This document shows, piece after piece, positions 8,883 to 16,885 of a stretch of 64,000 nucleotides of DNA. The position numbers and the translations under genes were made by a program. The number at the start of each line of letters is the position of its first letter. Position 1 is the first letter of the stretch. Source of the DNA: Burkholderia sp. BCC1644 (GTDB lineage Bacteria > Pseudomonadota > Gammaproteobacteria > Burkholderiales > Burkholderiaceae); assembly GCF_902833225.1 (NCBI RefSeq), contig NZ_CADFEI010000004.1, positions 421,600 to 485,599 on the forward strand. The letters are read 5' to 3'. The notes under the pieces are model-generated. The model was given only the letters and a program-made list of their open reading frames with translations, made no database searches and was not told the origin of the DNA.

Positions 8883-10104
8883 CCGCGTGTTCGCCGGATG
8901 CGCGCGCTGGGCGCTGTTCGCCGCGTGCTTCGTGCTGCCCGCGTGGCTGTGGCCGCATGGGGCGGTGCTCGGTTATCTCGCGCAGACGGCCGCGCTTGTC
9001 GTGCTCGCGCTGTCGTACAACCTGCAGCTCGGCACGACCGGGCTGCTGTCGTTCGGGCATGCGGCATTCGCGGGCCTCGGCGCGTTCGCGGCCGCGCACT
9101 GGTTCAACCATATGGGCGGCCCGCTGCCGCTGTTGCCGCTCGTCGGCGGCGTGGCCGGCGCGGGATTCGGATGCGTCGCCGGGTTGCTCGCGACACGCCG
9201 TTCCGGCACCGCATTCGCGATGATCACGCTCGGGCTCGGCGAATGCGTCGCGGCCGCCGCGTGGAGCGTGCCGGCGTGGTTCGGCGGTCTCGGCGGCGTG
9301 CCGATCGACCGCGCGAGCGGCACGCCGTGGGGCAACTGGCATTTCGGCGCACCGGCACACGCGTACACGGTGATCGCCGCGTGGTGCGTCGTGTCGGCGT
9401 GGGCCATGCACGCGCTGACGCGCACGCCGCTCGCGCGGCTCGCGAACGCGGTGCGCGACAACCCGGCGCGCGTCGCCGCGCTCGGCACCGATCCGCGCCG
9501 CGTGCGGCTCGCGATGGTCACCTGCGCGTCGTTCTTCGCGGGTATCGCCGGTACGCTGACGCTGATCGACATCGAGATCGCGACGCCCGACAGCGTGTCG
9601 ATGGCGCGCTCGGCAACCGTGCTGATCGCCGCGGTGATCGGCGGCACCGGCGCGTTCTTCGGGCCGGCGGCCGGCGCCGCGGTGCTGACCGCGCTGAGCA
9701 TCGGCGTCGCGGGCGTGTCGCGCGCGTGGGCGCTGTACCTCGGCGTGCTGTTCGTCGCGATCGTCGTGGCCGCACCGCGCGGGATCGCGGGCCTTGCGCA
9801 GGCGCTCGCGCACGCGATGCGCCGCGATGCGCCGGTGGCCGAGCGGTGGCGGATGCTGTGCGCAATCGGCGCGTGCCTGTTCTGGGGTGTCGCGATCGTC
9901 TGCGCGGCCGAACTCGGCTACGCGTGGCGCTTCGCGCAGGACGACGGCTCGGGTCTCGCATTCGGCGCGTGGGGCATCGATGCCGATACGCCGGCCGGCT
10001 GGGCCGTCGCGTGCTCGGCGGCCGGCATCGGCACGCTGCTGTGGGGCTGGCGCGCGCGGTTCGTGCAGGGCAGCCAGGCCGGCAAGCGGGAGGACGCGCG
10101 ATGA
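8875..10104 (+). CDS. livM: Branched-chain amino acid ABC transporter permease LivM with C-terminal extension
   Basis: A 409-residue permease partner of LivH. The core (about residues 1-318) shows the family features LALSYNLQLGTTGLLSFGHAAFAGLGAF and IGGTGAFFGPAAGA. An extra tail of about 90 residues follows, with two further hydrophobic segments (around WRMLCAIGACLFWGVAIVC and AGWAVACSAAGIGTLLWGW), which I do not associate with standard LivM. The ATG at 8875 was chosen; a GTG at 8869 is also in frame. Both overlap the livH stop, and the gene ends in an ATGA overlap with livG, implying translational coupling. Confidence 0.88.
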   Translation: MRSRVFAGCARWALFAACFVLPAWLWPHGAVLGYLAQTAALVVLALSYNLQLGTTGLLSFGHAAFAGLGAFAAAHWFNHMGGPLPLLPLVGGVAGAGFGCVAGLLATRRSGTAFAMITLGLGECVAAAAWSVPAWFGGLGGVPIDRASGTPWGNWHFGAPAHAYTVIAAWCVVSAWAMHALTRTPLARLANAVRDNPARVAALGTDPRRVRLAMVTCASFFAGIAGTLTLIDIEIATPDSVSMARSATVLIAAVIGGTGAFFGPAAGAAVLTALSIGVAGVSRAWALYLGVLFVAIVVAAPRGIAGLAQALAHAMRRDAPVAERWRMLCAIGACLFWGVAIVCAAELGYAWRFAQDDGSGLAFGAWGIDADTPAGWAVACSAAGIGTLLWGWRARFVQGSQAGKREDAR

Positions 10105-10853
10105 ACGGCAACGCGATTGCGCTTCATGGCGTCGTGCAGCGCTTCGGGGCGCAGACCGTGCTCGACGGCGTCGAACTGAGTATCGCGGCCGGCGAGCGCC
10201 ATGCGCTGATCGGGCCGAACGGCGCGGGCAAGTCGACGCTGTTCGGCGTGATCGCCGGTGCGACACGGCCGACGCGCGGGCGGGTCGTGCTGCACGGCGT
10301 CGACCTGCGCGGGCGCGGGCCCGTCGTCGCGAGCCGCCTCGGCATCGGCCGCAGTTTCCAGCAGACGAGTGCATTTGCGAGGCTGACCGTATTCGACAAC
10401 CTGCGCTGCGCGGCGCTGCATGCGCCGGCCGAACGGCGGCGCTGGTGGAACCGGCTGCGCGAATCGGCGTCCGTCGATCTCGCGGCCGAGCGTGTGCTGC
10501 ACGACATCGGGCTCGATGCGCGGCGCAACACGCTGGCCGCGGAACTGAGCTATGCGGAACAGCGCGCGCTCGATCTCGGGATCGCGCTCGCGAGCGGCGC
10601 GCGCACGCTGCTGCTCGACGAGCCGACGGCCGGCATGAGCCGCGCGCAGGCGGCGCGGATGATCGCGCTGATCCGCGCGACGACGCAGGGCCGTACGGTG
10701 CTGATGATCGAGCACGACATGGACGCGGTGTTCGGTTTCGCCGAACGCATCACGGTGCTCGTGCGCGGCACGGTGGTCGCGACCGGCGCGCCCGATGCCA
10801 TCCGTGCCGATCCGCGCGTGCGCGCCGCGTATCTGGGCGAGGGGCGCGCATGA
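10101..10853 (+). CDS. livG: Branched-chain amino acid ABC transporter ATPase LivG
   Basis: A 250-residue cytoplasmic ATP-binding subunit. The Walker A motif GPNGAGKST is intact near residue 35. The GRSFQQT Q-loop region, the family-typical LSYAEQRALDL signature and Walker B LLLDEPTAGM are all present, as is the switch histidine in MIEHDMD. Length matches LivG (about 250). It starts with an ATG overlapping the livM stop and overlaps the livF start by 4 bases (ATGA), so all four liv genes form one coupled transcription unit. Confidence 0.92.
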   Translation: MNGNAIALHGVVQRFGAQTVLDGVELSIAAGERHALIGPNGAGKSTLFGVIAGATRPTRGRVVLHGVDLRGRGPVVASRLGIGRSFQQTSAFARLTVFDNLRCAALHAPAERRRWWNRLRESASVDLAAERVLHDIGLDARRNTLAAELSYAEQRALDLGIALASGARTLLLDEPTAGMSRAQAARMIALIRATTQGRTVLMIEHDMDAVFGFAERITVLVRGTVVATGAPDAIRADPRVRAAYLGEGRA

Positions 10854-11554
10854 GCGCACTGCTCGACATTCGCGGCCTGCGCGCGTGGTACGGGTTGCAG
10901 CCCGTGCTCGACGGCGTCGATCTCACGCTGGCGCCGGGCGAGACGCTCGCGCTGCTCGGCCGCAACGGCTCGGGCCGCTCGACGCTCGCGAAGGCCGTGA
11001 TGGGGCTCGTGCGCACGACTGGCTCGGTGCGCATCGCCGGCGCCGAATGCGTGGGCGCGCGGACGTTCGAGATCGCGCGGCACGGTGTCGCTTACGTTGC
11101 CGAAAGCCGCGACGTGTTCCCGCTGCTGACGGTACGCGACAACCTGCGGCTCGGGCTGCGCGGTGCAGGCGGTGCGGCTGAACGCGCGGCGCTCGACCGC
11201 CTGTTCGACCGTTTTCCGCTGCTGGCCGCGCGCGCGGACGTGAAAGCCGGGCGGTTGTCGGGCGGCGAGCAGCAGGTGCTCGCGCTGGTGCGCGCGCTGG
11301 CCGGCAGCCCGCGCGTGCTGATCGTCGACGAGCCGGCCGAAGGGCTCGCGCCGCTCGCGGTCGACGAGGTCGGCGCCTGCCTCGCCGCGCTGCAGGCCGA
11401 CGGCGTCGCGATCCTGCTGATCGAGCAGCGGCTGCAGTTCGCGCCGCGGCTCGCACGGCGCGTCGCGGTGATGGGGCGCGGCCAGATCGTCTTCGACGGC
11501 GCGCTCGACGGCCTGGGCGGCGAAGTCGCCAATGCATGGCTGAGCGCCGGCTGA
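10850..11554 (+). CDS. livF: Branched-chain amino acid ABC transporter ATPase LivF with Arg in Walker A
   Basis: A 234-residue ATP-binding subunit. Most motifs are intact: signature LSGGEQQVLALVRAL, Walker B VLIVDEPAEGLAP and LLIEQRL for the switch region. The Walker A segment reads GRNGSGRST (residues 37-45), so the invariant phosphate-binding Lys is Arg43 (codon CGC at 10976-10978). This would be expected to weaken ATP binding or hydrolysis at that site; the LivG site is canonical, so the transporter could still work with one active site. The gene starts at an ATG overlapping the livG stop. No other member of the cassette follows. Confidence 0.9.
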   Translation: MSALLDIRGLRAWYGLQPVLDGVDLTLAPGETLALLGRNGSGRSTLAKAVMGLVRTTGSVRIAGAECVGARTFEIARHGVAYVAESRDVFPLLTVRDNLRLGLRGAGGAAERAALDRLFDRFPLLAARADVKAGRLSGGEQQVLALVRALAGSPRVLIVDEPAEGLAPLAVDEVGACLAALQADGVAILLIEQRLQFAPRLARRVAVMGRGQIVFDGALDGLGGEVANAWLSAG

Positions 11555-11722
11555 CGGCGCGCGATCGATTGTTCGGCAAACTCCGCCAGTCAATTCGTTG
11601 CGAGCCGCTTTATCGTCGCTGCGGTGCACAGTAAATTTCCAGTCATGCCGGTTGCCGCAGCAACGCATCCACACGGCAAACGGCGCCAACCATCGAACGT
11701 CTTCTGACTGAGGAATGAAATC

Positions 11723-12469
11723 ATGAGCAAGCTGGCAGGCAAGGTAGCGATCGTCACGGGCGCATCGAAGGGCATCGGCGCGGCCATCGCGAAGGCACTG
11801 GCCGTCGAGGGCGCGGCGGTCGTCGTCAACTACGCGAGCAGCAAGGCAGGCGCCGACGCGGTCGTGAGCGCGATCGTCGAAGCGGGCGGCCGGGCGGTCG
11901 CGGTCGGCGGCGACGTGTCGAAGGCAGCCGACGCGCAGCGCATCGTCGATACGGCGATCGACACGTACGGCCGTCTCGACGTGCTCGTCAACAATTCCGG
12001 CGTGTACGAATTCGGGGCGATCGAAGCGATCACCGAGGAGCACTACCGCCGGCAGTTCGACACGAACGTGTTCGGCGTGCTGCTGATGACGCAGGCAGCC
12101 GTCAAGCATCTCGGCGAAGGCGCGAGCATCGTCAACATCAGCTCGGTGGTGACCAGCATCACGCCGCCGGCCAGCGCCGTGTACAGCGGCACGAAGGGTG
12201 CGGTCGACGCGATCACCGGCGTGCTCGCGCTCGAACTCGGCCCGCGCAAGATCCGCGTGAACGCGATCAACCCCGGCATGATCGTGACCGAAGGCACGCA
12301 CAGCGCGGGCATCATCGGCTCCGATCTCGACAAGCAGGTGCGCAGCGAGACGCCGCTCGGCCGCCTCGGCGAGCCGGACGACATCGCGTCGGTGGCCGTG
12401 TTCCTCGCGTCGGACGATGCCCGCTGGATGACCGGCGAGCACCTCGTCGTGAGCGGCGGGTTGAACTGA
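11723..12469 (+). CDS. SDR-family oxidoreductase
   Basis: A 248-residue classical short-chain dehydrogenase/reductase. The dinucleotide-binding motif TGASKGIG lies near residues 13-20, NNSG near 91, the catalytic Ser in NISSV, and the Tyr-x3-Lys pair in YSGTK. The C-terminus VSGGLN is typical. Asn-Tyr-Ala-Ser-Ser after the second strand suggests NADP(H) preference, as in glucose 1-dehydrogenase-like and FabG-like enzymes. The substrate is unknown. The ATG at 11723 follows a GAGGAA ribosome site. It stands alone: 168 bases separate it from livF, and a hairpin separates it from the convergent gene. Confidence 0.85.
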   Translation: MSKLAGKVAIVTGASKGIGAAIAKALAVEGAAVVVNYASSKAGADAVVSAIVEAGGRAVAVGGDVSKAADAQRIVDTAIDTYGRLDVLVNNSGVYEFGAIEAITEEHYRRQFDTNVFGVLLMTQAAVKHLGEGASIVNISSVVTSITPPASAVYSGTKGAVDAITGVLALELGPRKIRVNAINPGMIVTEGTHSAGIIGSDLDKQVRSETPLGRLGEPDDIASVAVFLASDDARWMTGEHLVVSGGLN

Positions 12470-12482
12470 TCCTGCGGGACGG

Positions 12483-12510
12483 CGCAATCGGCGCGCATGC
12501 GCCGATTGCG
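12483..12510. terminator. Bidirectional hairpin between SDR gene and UPF0303 gene
   Basis: A perfect 12-bp inverted repeat, CGCAATCGGCGC / GCGCCGATTGCG, with loop GCAT lies between two convergent stop codons. There is no long T-tract. Placement supports a shared terminator. Confidence 0.6.
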
Positions 12511-12513
12511 TCG

Positions 12514-13008
12514 TTACGCGAGCATCGCCAGCGCGTTCGCGCCGACGTGCCATTGCAGGCACTCGACGACGAGCGCGTGATTGTCTTCGGAATCGAGTCC
12601 CGCGATCGTCATCGCGCCGACGATGCCGGCCCCGGCGATCCGCAACGGCACGCCGCCACCGTCGAGCGCATAGTCGTCGGCGGACAATCCCTGCGACTGC
12701 AGCGACCAGCCGGCGCGGCGAAAGCGCGCGCCGACCGCGAGCGAACTCAGGCCGAAACGCAACACGGTGTTCTGCCGGCGGCGGATCGCGTCGCTGTCGT
12801 TTGCGCCGCTGCCGTCGAGCGCGCAGTAGAACAGCGGCGCTTGCTCGCCGACGATGCTCACCGCGATCGGCAGCCCGCGCCGCGACGCGAGGTTGACCGC
12901 GATTTCCCCCATCCGCCGGGCGACGGCCGCATTGAAGCGCGGCAGCGCCGGATTCGACGCGTCGTCGTCGAAGGCGTGGGGTTCAAGGCGAAAATGGGTC
13001 GTCACCAT
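12514..13008 (-). CDS. UPF0303 / GlcG-HbpS-like protein
   Basis: A 164-residue protein of the UPF0303 family, related to the haem-degrading/HbpS (GlcG) fold. Recognisable parts are the central ASRRGLPIAVSI strand, the RRRQNTVLRFG segment and the C-terminal GGGVPLRIAGAGIVGAMTIAGL, typical of the family. The biochemical role is not established. It is the last gene downstream of iolB in the same direction (100-base gap), so it may be read with the inositol operon, although it is not a known inositol enzyme. Confidence 0.75.
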   Translation of the reverse strand: MVTTHFRLEPHAFDDDASNPALPRFNAAVARRMGEIAVNLASRRGLPIAVSIVGEQAPLFYCALDGSGANDSDAIRRRQNTVLRFGLSSLAVGARFRRAGWSLQSQGLSADDYALDGGGVPLRIAGAGIVGAMTIAGLDSEDNHALVVECLQWHVGANALAMLA

Positions 13009-13108
13009 GGCGGCTCCGTGGCGTCGCCGGCTCAGTGTGCGCGTGCCGGGCGTCGCGTCGTCACGGGCCGCGCGCGGGCCCGTCTTCCGTTCAATGCTTC
13101 GGCGTTCT

Positions 13109-13927
13109 TCAGCTTTTCGGCGCCGCGTCGATCATCCACTCGTGCGCGGGATCGTTCTTGAACGCCCACGCGCGGCTCGGCCCGGCCATCACGTTCAGGT
13201 AGTACAGGTTGTAGCCGTGCGGCGCGACGACCGGGTGATAGCCGCGCGGCACCATCACGACGTCGTGGTTCTCGACCGCGCACGCTTCGTCGAGGCTGCG
13301 GTCGTCCGTGTACACGCGCTGGAACGCGAAGCCCTGCGGCGGATCGATCCGGTGATAGTAGGTTTCCTCGAGCGACGTCTCGTCGGGCGCCGCGTCGCGA
13401 TCGTGCTTGTGTGGCGGATAGCTGCTCGAGTGGCTCGCCGGCGTGACGACTTCGACGACGAGGAGGCGCTCGGCCGCCGGGTTGTCGCCCATCAGGATGT
13501 CGCACACGTAGCGCGTATTGGTGCCTTGCCCGCGCACCGACCGGCGCATCCGTTCGCCGTCGAGACGCCGCACGGGCTTGTCGCCGCTCGCGTACGGCGC
13601 GGTGCACAGCGCGATTTCCGCGTCGCGCGTCGCGACCAGCGTGACGGTCTTGCCGCCCGGCACGTACAGCGCGTCCGGCGACAACGCCTCGAACACGCTG
13701 TCGCGCTTGCCGAGCGCGTCGTAGGTTGCGCCATCGACTTCGGCACGCACGGTGCCCGTCAGCACGACCACGCACAGCTCGCGCGCGCCGGTGTCGAGCA
13801 TTTCGGTATCGCCGGCCTTCAGGCGCAGCGCGCGAAAGCCGACATGCTTCCAGCCGGCCGATTCCGGCGTGACGTTGCAGATTTCGCGCTCAGGCGACGC
13901 TTTGACCAGCAGGGGAGAAATCGTCAT
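13109..13927 (-). CDS. iolB: 5-deoxy-glucuronate isomerase IolB
   Basis: A 272-residue double-cupin isomerase converting 5-deoxy-glucuronate to 2-deoxy-5-keto-gluconate in myo-inositol breakdown. Metal-ligand-rich segments are visible: SSYPPHKHDRDA, SLEETYYHRIDPPQGFAFQRVY and VPRGYHPVVAPHGYNLYYLNVMAG, the family hallmarks. Length matches the family (about 270). It is the fourth gene of the leftward iolC-iolD-iolE-iolB unit, 36 bases after iolE. Confidence 0.93.
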   Translation of the reverse strand: MTISPLLVKASPEREICNVTPESAGWKHVGFRALRLKAGDTEMLDTGARELCVVVLTGTVRAEVDGATYDALGKRDSVFEALSPDALYVPGGKTVTLVATRDAEIALCTAPYASGDKPVRRLDGERMRRSVRGQGTNTRYVCDILMGDNPAAERLLVVEVVTPASHSSSYPPHKHDRDAAPDETSLEETYYHRIDPPQGFAFQRVYTDDRSLDEACAVENHDVVMVPRGYHPVVAPHGYNLYYLNVMAGPSRAWAFKNDPAHEWMIDAAPKS

Positions 13928-13963
13928 GGGGTGGGGCTCCGCAATAGGGTAGGGCTCAAGCGC

Positions 13964-14893
13964 TCACGCACTCAACCGGTCGACGATCGTGCGCAGCGAC
14001 TCGTAGCCCTTCTTCGCATAGGCATAGCTCGGCGCGACGGCCGGATCCTGCTCGGCCTCGACGACGAGCCAGCCTTCGTAGCCGGCGTCCTTCAGCGTGC
14101 GCAGCGTCGCGTCGTAATCGAGCGCGCCGTCGCCCGGCACCGTGAACGTGCCGTTGATCACGCCGTTCAGGAAGCTCCAGCCGTCGTTGCGCGCCTGCGT
14201 GACGACCTGCGGCCGCACGTCCTTGCAGTGCACGTGCGCGACGCGTGACACGTGCTTCGTCAGCAGCGTCACCGGATCGGCCGCGCCGCCGAAATACGCA
14301 TGGCCCGTGTCGAACAGCAGGAACACCTTCGCCGGATCGGTCAGCGCCATCAGGCGGTCGACGTCGTCGGGCGACTCGACGTACGCGCCCATGTGGTGAT
14401 GGTAGGCGAGCTTGATCCCGTAGGTCGCGAGCAGGTGCGCACCGAACGCGTCGAGGCGCGCCGCATAGCGCTGCCAGGCGTCGTCGTCGACGAAGCGCGG
14501 CCGTTTCGCGACCGGCGTGTCGATGCTGCCCTGGATCGTGCCCGCGCATTCGCCGTAGACCACGACCTTCACGTCGTTGAACTGCAGCTTTGTCATGTGC
14601 GCGCGGCAGCGCTCGATTTCCGCGGCGACCGCATCGGCGTCGCTCATGCCCGGCGCGACTTCCGCGAGGAAGCCCGAATACCAGCCGGACACGCACACGA
14701 GGCCGAATTCGGCGAGCTTCGCCTTCAGCTCGGGGCCCGTCTTCGGAAACTTGTTGCCGAGCTCGAAGCCCGCGTAGCCGATTTCGGCGCCTTCCTTCAG
14801 TGCCGTTTCGAGCGGCGTCTCGCCGCCGAGCGACGGCAGGTCGTCGTTCATCCACGACAGGGGATTGATGCCGATGCGGACGTTCCAGCTCAT
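13964..14893 (-). CDS. iolE: Inosose dehydratase IolE
   Basis: A 309-residue TIM-barrel enzyme dehydrating scyllo-inosose (2-keto-myo-inositol) to a diketo intermediate. It starts MSWNVRIGINPLSWMNDDLP, typical of IolE; the frame is open 53 codons further upstream but without homology, so the ATG at 14893 is preferred. Other marks are the metal-binding LAYHHHMGAYVES, FLLFDTGHAYFGG and HCKDVRP segments and a C-terminal EAEQDPAVA. It sits between iolD (62-base gap) and iolB in the same operon. Confidence 0.93.
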   Translation of the reverse strand: MSWNVRIGINPLSWMNDDLPSLGGETPLETALKEGAEIGYAGFELGNKFPKTGPELKAKLAEFGLVCVSGWYSGFLAEVAPGMSDADAVAAEIERCRAHMTKLQFNDVKVVVYGECAGTIQGSIDTPVAKRPRFVDDDAWQRYAARLDAFGAHLLATYGIKLAYHHHMGAYVESPDDVDRLMALTDPAKVFLLFDTGHAYFGGAADPVTLLTKHVSRVAHVHCKDVRPQVVTQARNDGWSFLNGVINGTFTVPGDGALDYDATLRTLKDAGYEGWLVVEAEQDPAVAPSYAYAKKGYESLRTIVDRLSA

Positions 14894-14955
14894 GACGGGC
14901 TTCCTTGGTTCGGATGTGTTTTTTCGCGGGGCGGGTTCGTGGGCAGCGCGCGCCA

Positions 14956-16839
14956 TCAGCGCCGCTGCCGGGTTTTCGCGTCGAGATACGCGCGGTGCGC
15001 GCCTTCGACGCCGGTGCGTTCGGATACCTGCGGCACTGCGACTTCCCACCACGCGCCGCCGTCGTCGGTCGTGCGCTGGTGCGTGGTGTCGATCACGAGC
15101 ACCTGGCTCGTCTTCGCCGCGCGGGCGCGCGTCATTTCGCGGCGCAGTTCGGCGATGTCGCGCACGTGCACGGCTTCGGCGCCCATCGCACGCGCATGCA
15201 TCGCGAAGTCGATCGTCGAGCGTTCACCGCCTTCGAGCACGCAATCGTCGAGCATGTTGTTGAAGCTTGCGCCGCCGCAGTTCAGCTGCAGCCGCTCGAT
15301 GCAGCCGTAGCCGCGGTTGTCGAGGATCACGACGATGATCTTGCGGCCGAGCATCACGGAGGTGGCGAGCTCCGCGTTGAGCATCATGTACGAGCCGTCG
15401 CCGACGATCACGATCACTTCGCGTTCGGGGCGCGCGAGCTTCGCGCCGAGGCCGCCCGCCACTTCATAGCCCATGCACGAGTACGCATAGTCCATGTGAT
15501 AGTTGCCCGGCACGCCGCTGCGCCACAGCTTGTGCAGTTCGGCCGGCAGCGTGCCGGCCGCGCAGACGACGAGGTCGTCGCGCGCGCTGTCGCGTCCCGC
15601 GTCGGCCGCGGAGTCGCGCACCGCGCCGATCACTTCCGCGTCGTACGGCAGCGTGTCCGTCGGGATGCGCGTCGTCAGTTCGGTCACGCGTGCATTCCAC
15701 GCGGCGGCCTGGTCGCGGTTCGCCGCCGCCCAGGCCGGATCGGCGTGCCAGCCGGCCAGCGCGGCCGACAACTGGCCGAGGCCCGTGCGTGCGTCGGCGA
15801 TCAATTGCCGCCCGCGTTTCTTGCCGGCGTCGAACGGCTGCACGTTCAGGCTCAACAGCGTCGCGTTGCCGAACAGCGCATGCGAGCCGGTCGTGAAATC
15901 CTGCAGCCGCGTGCCGACCGCGAACACGACATCGGCCTGCGCGGCCGCGCGGTTCGCGGCGGGCGAGCCCGTCACGCCGATCGATCCGAGGTTCAGCGGG
16001 TGATCCCACGCGAGGCTGCCCTTGCCGGCCTGCGATTCGGCGACCGGCACCCCATGCGCGTCGGCGAACGCGCGCAGCGCGTCCCACGCCTGGCTGTACA
16101 GCACGCCGCCGCCGGCGACGATCAGCGGCTTCTTCGCGGCCTTCAGCACGTCGAGCGCATCGGCCAGTTCGAGCGCGTCGGCCGGCGGCCGGCGCATCCG
16201 GATCACCGGCGGCGCGAAGAAATCCTCGGGCCAGTCGTACGCGAAGGTCTGCACGTCCTGCGGCAGCGCGAGACACACGGGGCCGCACTGCGCGGGGTCG
16301 GTCATCACCTGGATCGCGCGCGGCAGCGCGACGAGCAGTTGCTCGGGCGACGTGATGCGGTCGAAGTAGCGCGTCACGGGCCGGAAGCAGTCGTTCGCGC
16401 TGACGTCGCCCTGTTCGAAATCCTCGACCTGCTGCAGCACGGGGTCGGGCAGCCGCGACACGAACACGTCGCCGGGCAGCAGCAGCAGCGGCAGCCGGCC
16501 GACGTGCGCCAGCGCCGCCGACGTCAGCATGTTGGTCGCGCCGGGGCCGATGCTCGACGTCGCGGCCATCATCCGCTGGCGGAAATTCGCTTTCGCGAAC
16601 GCGACGGCCGCATTCGCCATCCCTTGCTCGTTGTGCGCGCGGAACGTCGGCAGCCGGTCCTTCTCGGCATGCAGCGCTTCGCCGAGCCCGGCCACGTTGC
16701 CGTGGCCGAAGATCGCGAACACGCCGCCGCAGTACGGCAGGATTTCGGTGCGGCCGTCGGGCTGGACGACTTCGGCGCGCAGGGCGGCCAGGTAGCGCAC
16801 GAGCGCCTGGCTGACGGTCAGTCTCACGGTGGTGGTCAT
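14956..16839 (-). CDS. iolD: 3D-(3,5/4)-trihydroxycyclohexane-1,2-dione hydrolase IolD
   Basis: A 627-residue thiamine-diphosphate enzyme that opens the cyclohexanedione ring to 5-deoxy-glucuronate. Three TPP-enzyme domains are in order: the N-terminal pyrimidine-binding domain with the catalytic Glu in FRAHNEQGMA, a middle domain, and a C-terminal pyrophosphate-binding domain with GDGSYMMLNAE followed by VILDNRGYGC. The start MTTTVRLTVSQALVRYLAAL at 16839 matches the family; a longer frame reaches 16917 but overlaps the iolC end region. It follows iolC by 46 bases. Confidence 0.94.
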   Translation of the reverse strand: MTTTVRLTVSQALVRYLAALRAEVVQPDGRTEILPYCGGVFAIFGHGNVAGLGEALHAEKDRLPTFRAHNEQGMANAAVAFAKANFRQRMMAATSSIGPGATNMLTSAALAHVGRLPLLLLPGDVFVSRLPDPVLQQVEDFEQGDVSANDCFRPVTRYFDRITSPEQLLVALPRAIQVMTDPAQCGPVCLALPQDVQTFAYDWPEDFFAPPVIRMRRPPADALELADALDVLKAAKKPLIVAGGGVLYSQAWDALRAFADAHGVPVAESQAGKGSLAWDHPLNLGSIGVTGSPAANRAAAQADVVFAVGTRLQDFTTGSHALFGNATLLSLNVQPFDAGKKRGRQLIADARTGLGQLSAALAGWHADPAWAAANRDQAAAWNARVTELTTRIPTDTLPYDAEVIGAVRDSAADAGRDSARDDLVVCAAGTLPAELHKLWRSGVPGNYHMDYAYSCMGYEVAGGLGAKLARPEREVIVIVGDGSYMMLNAELATSVMLGRKIIVVILDNRGYGCIERLQLNCGGASFNNMLDDCVLEGGERSTIDFAMHARAMGAEAVHVRDIAELRREMTRARAAKTSQVLVIDTTHQRTTDDGGAWWEVAVPQVSERTGVEGAHRAYLDAKTRQRR

Positions 16840-16885
16840 CGTCGGTCGATAGAGAGGAGTCGGGTGGTCGTCACGGGCACATGCA

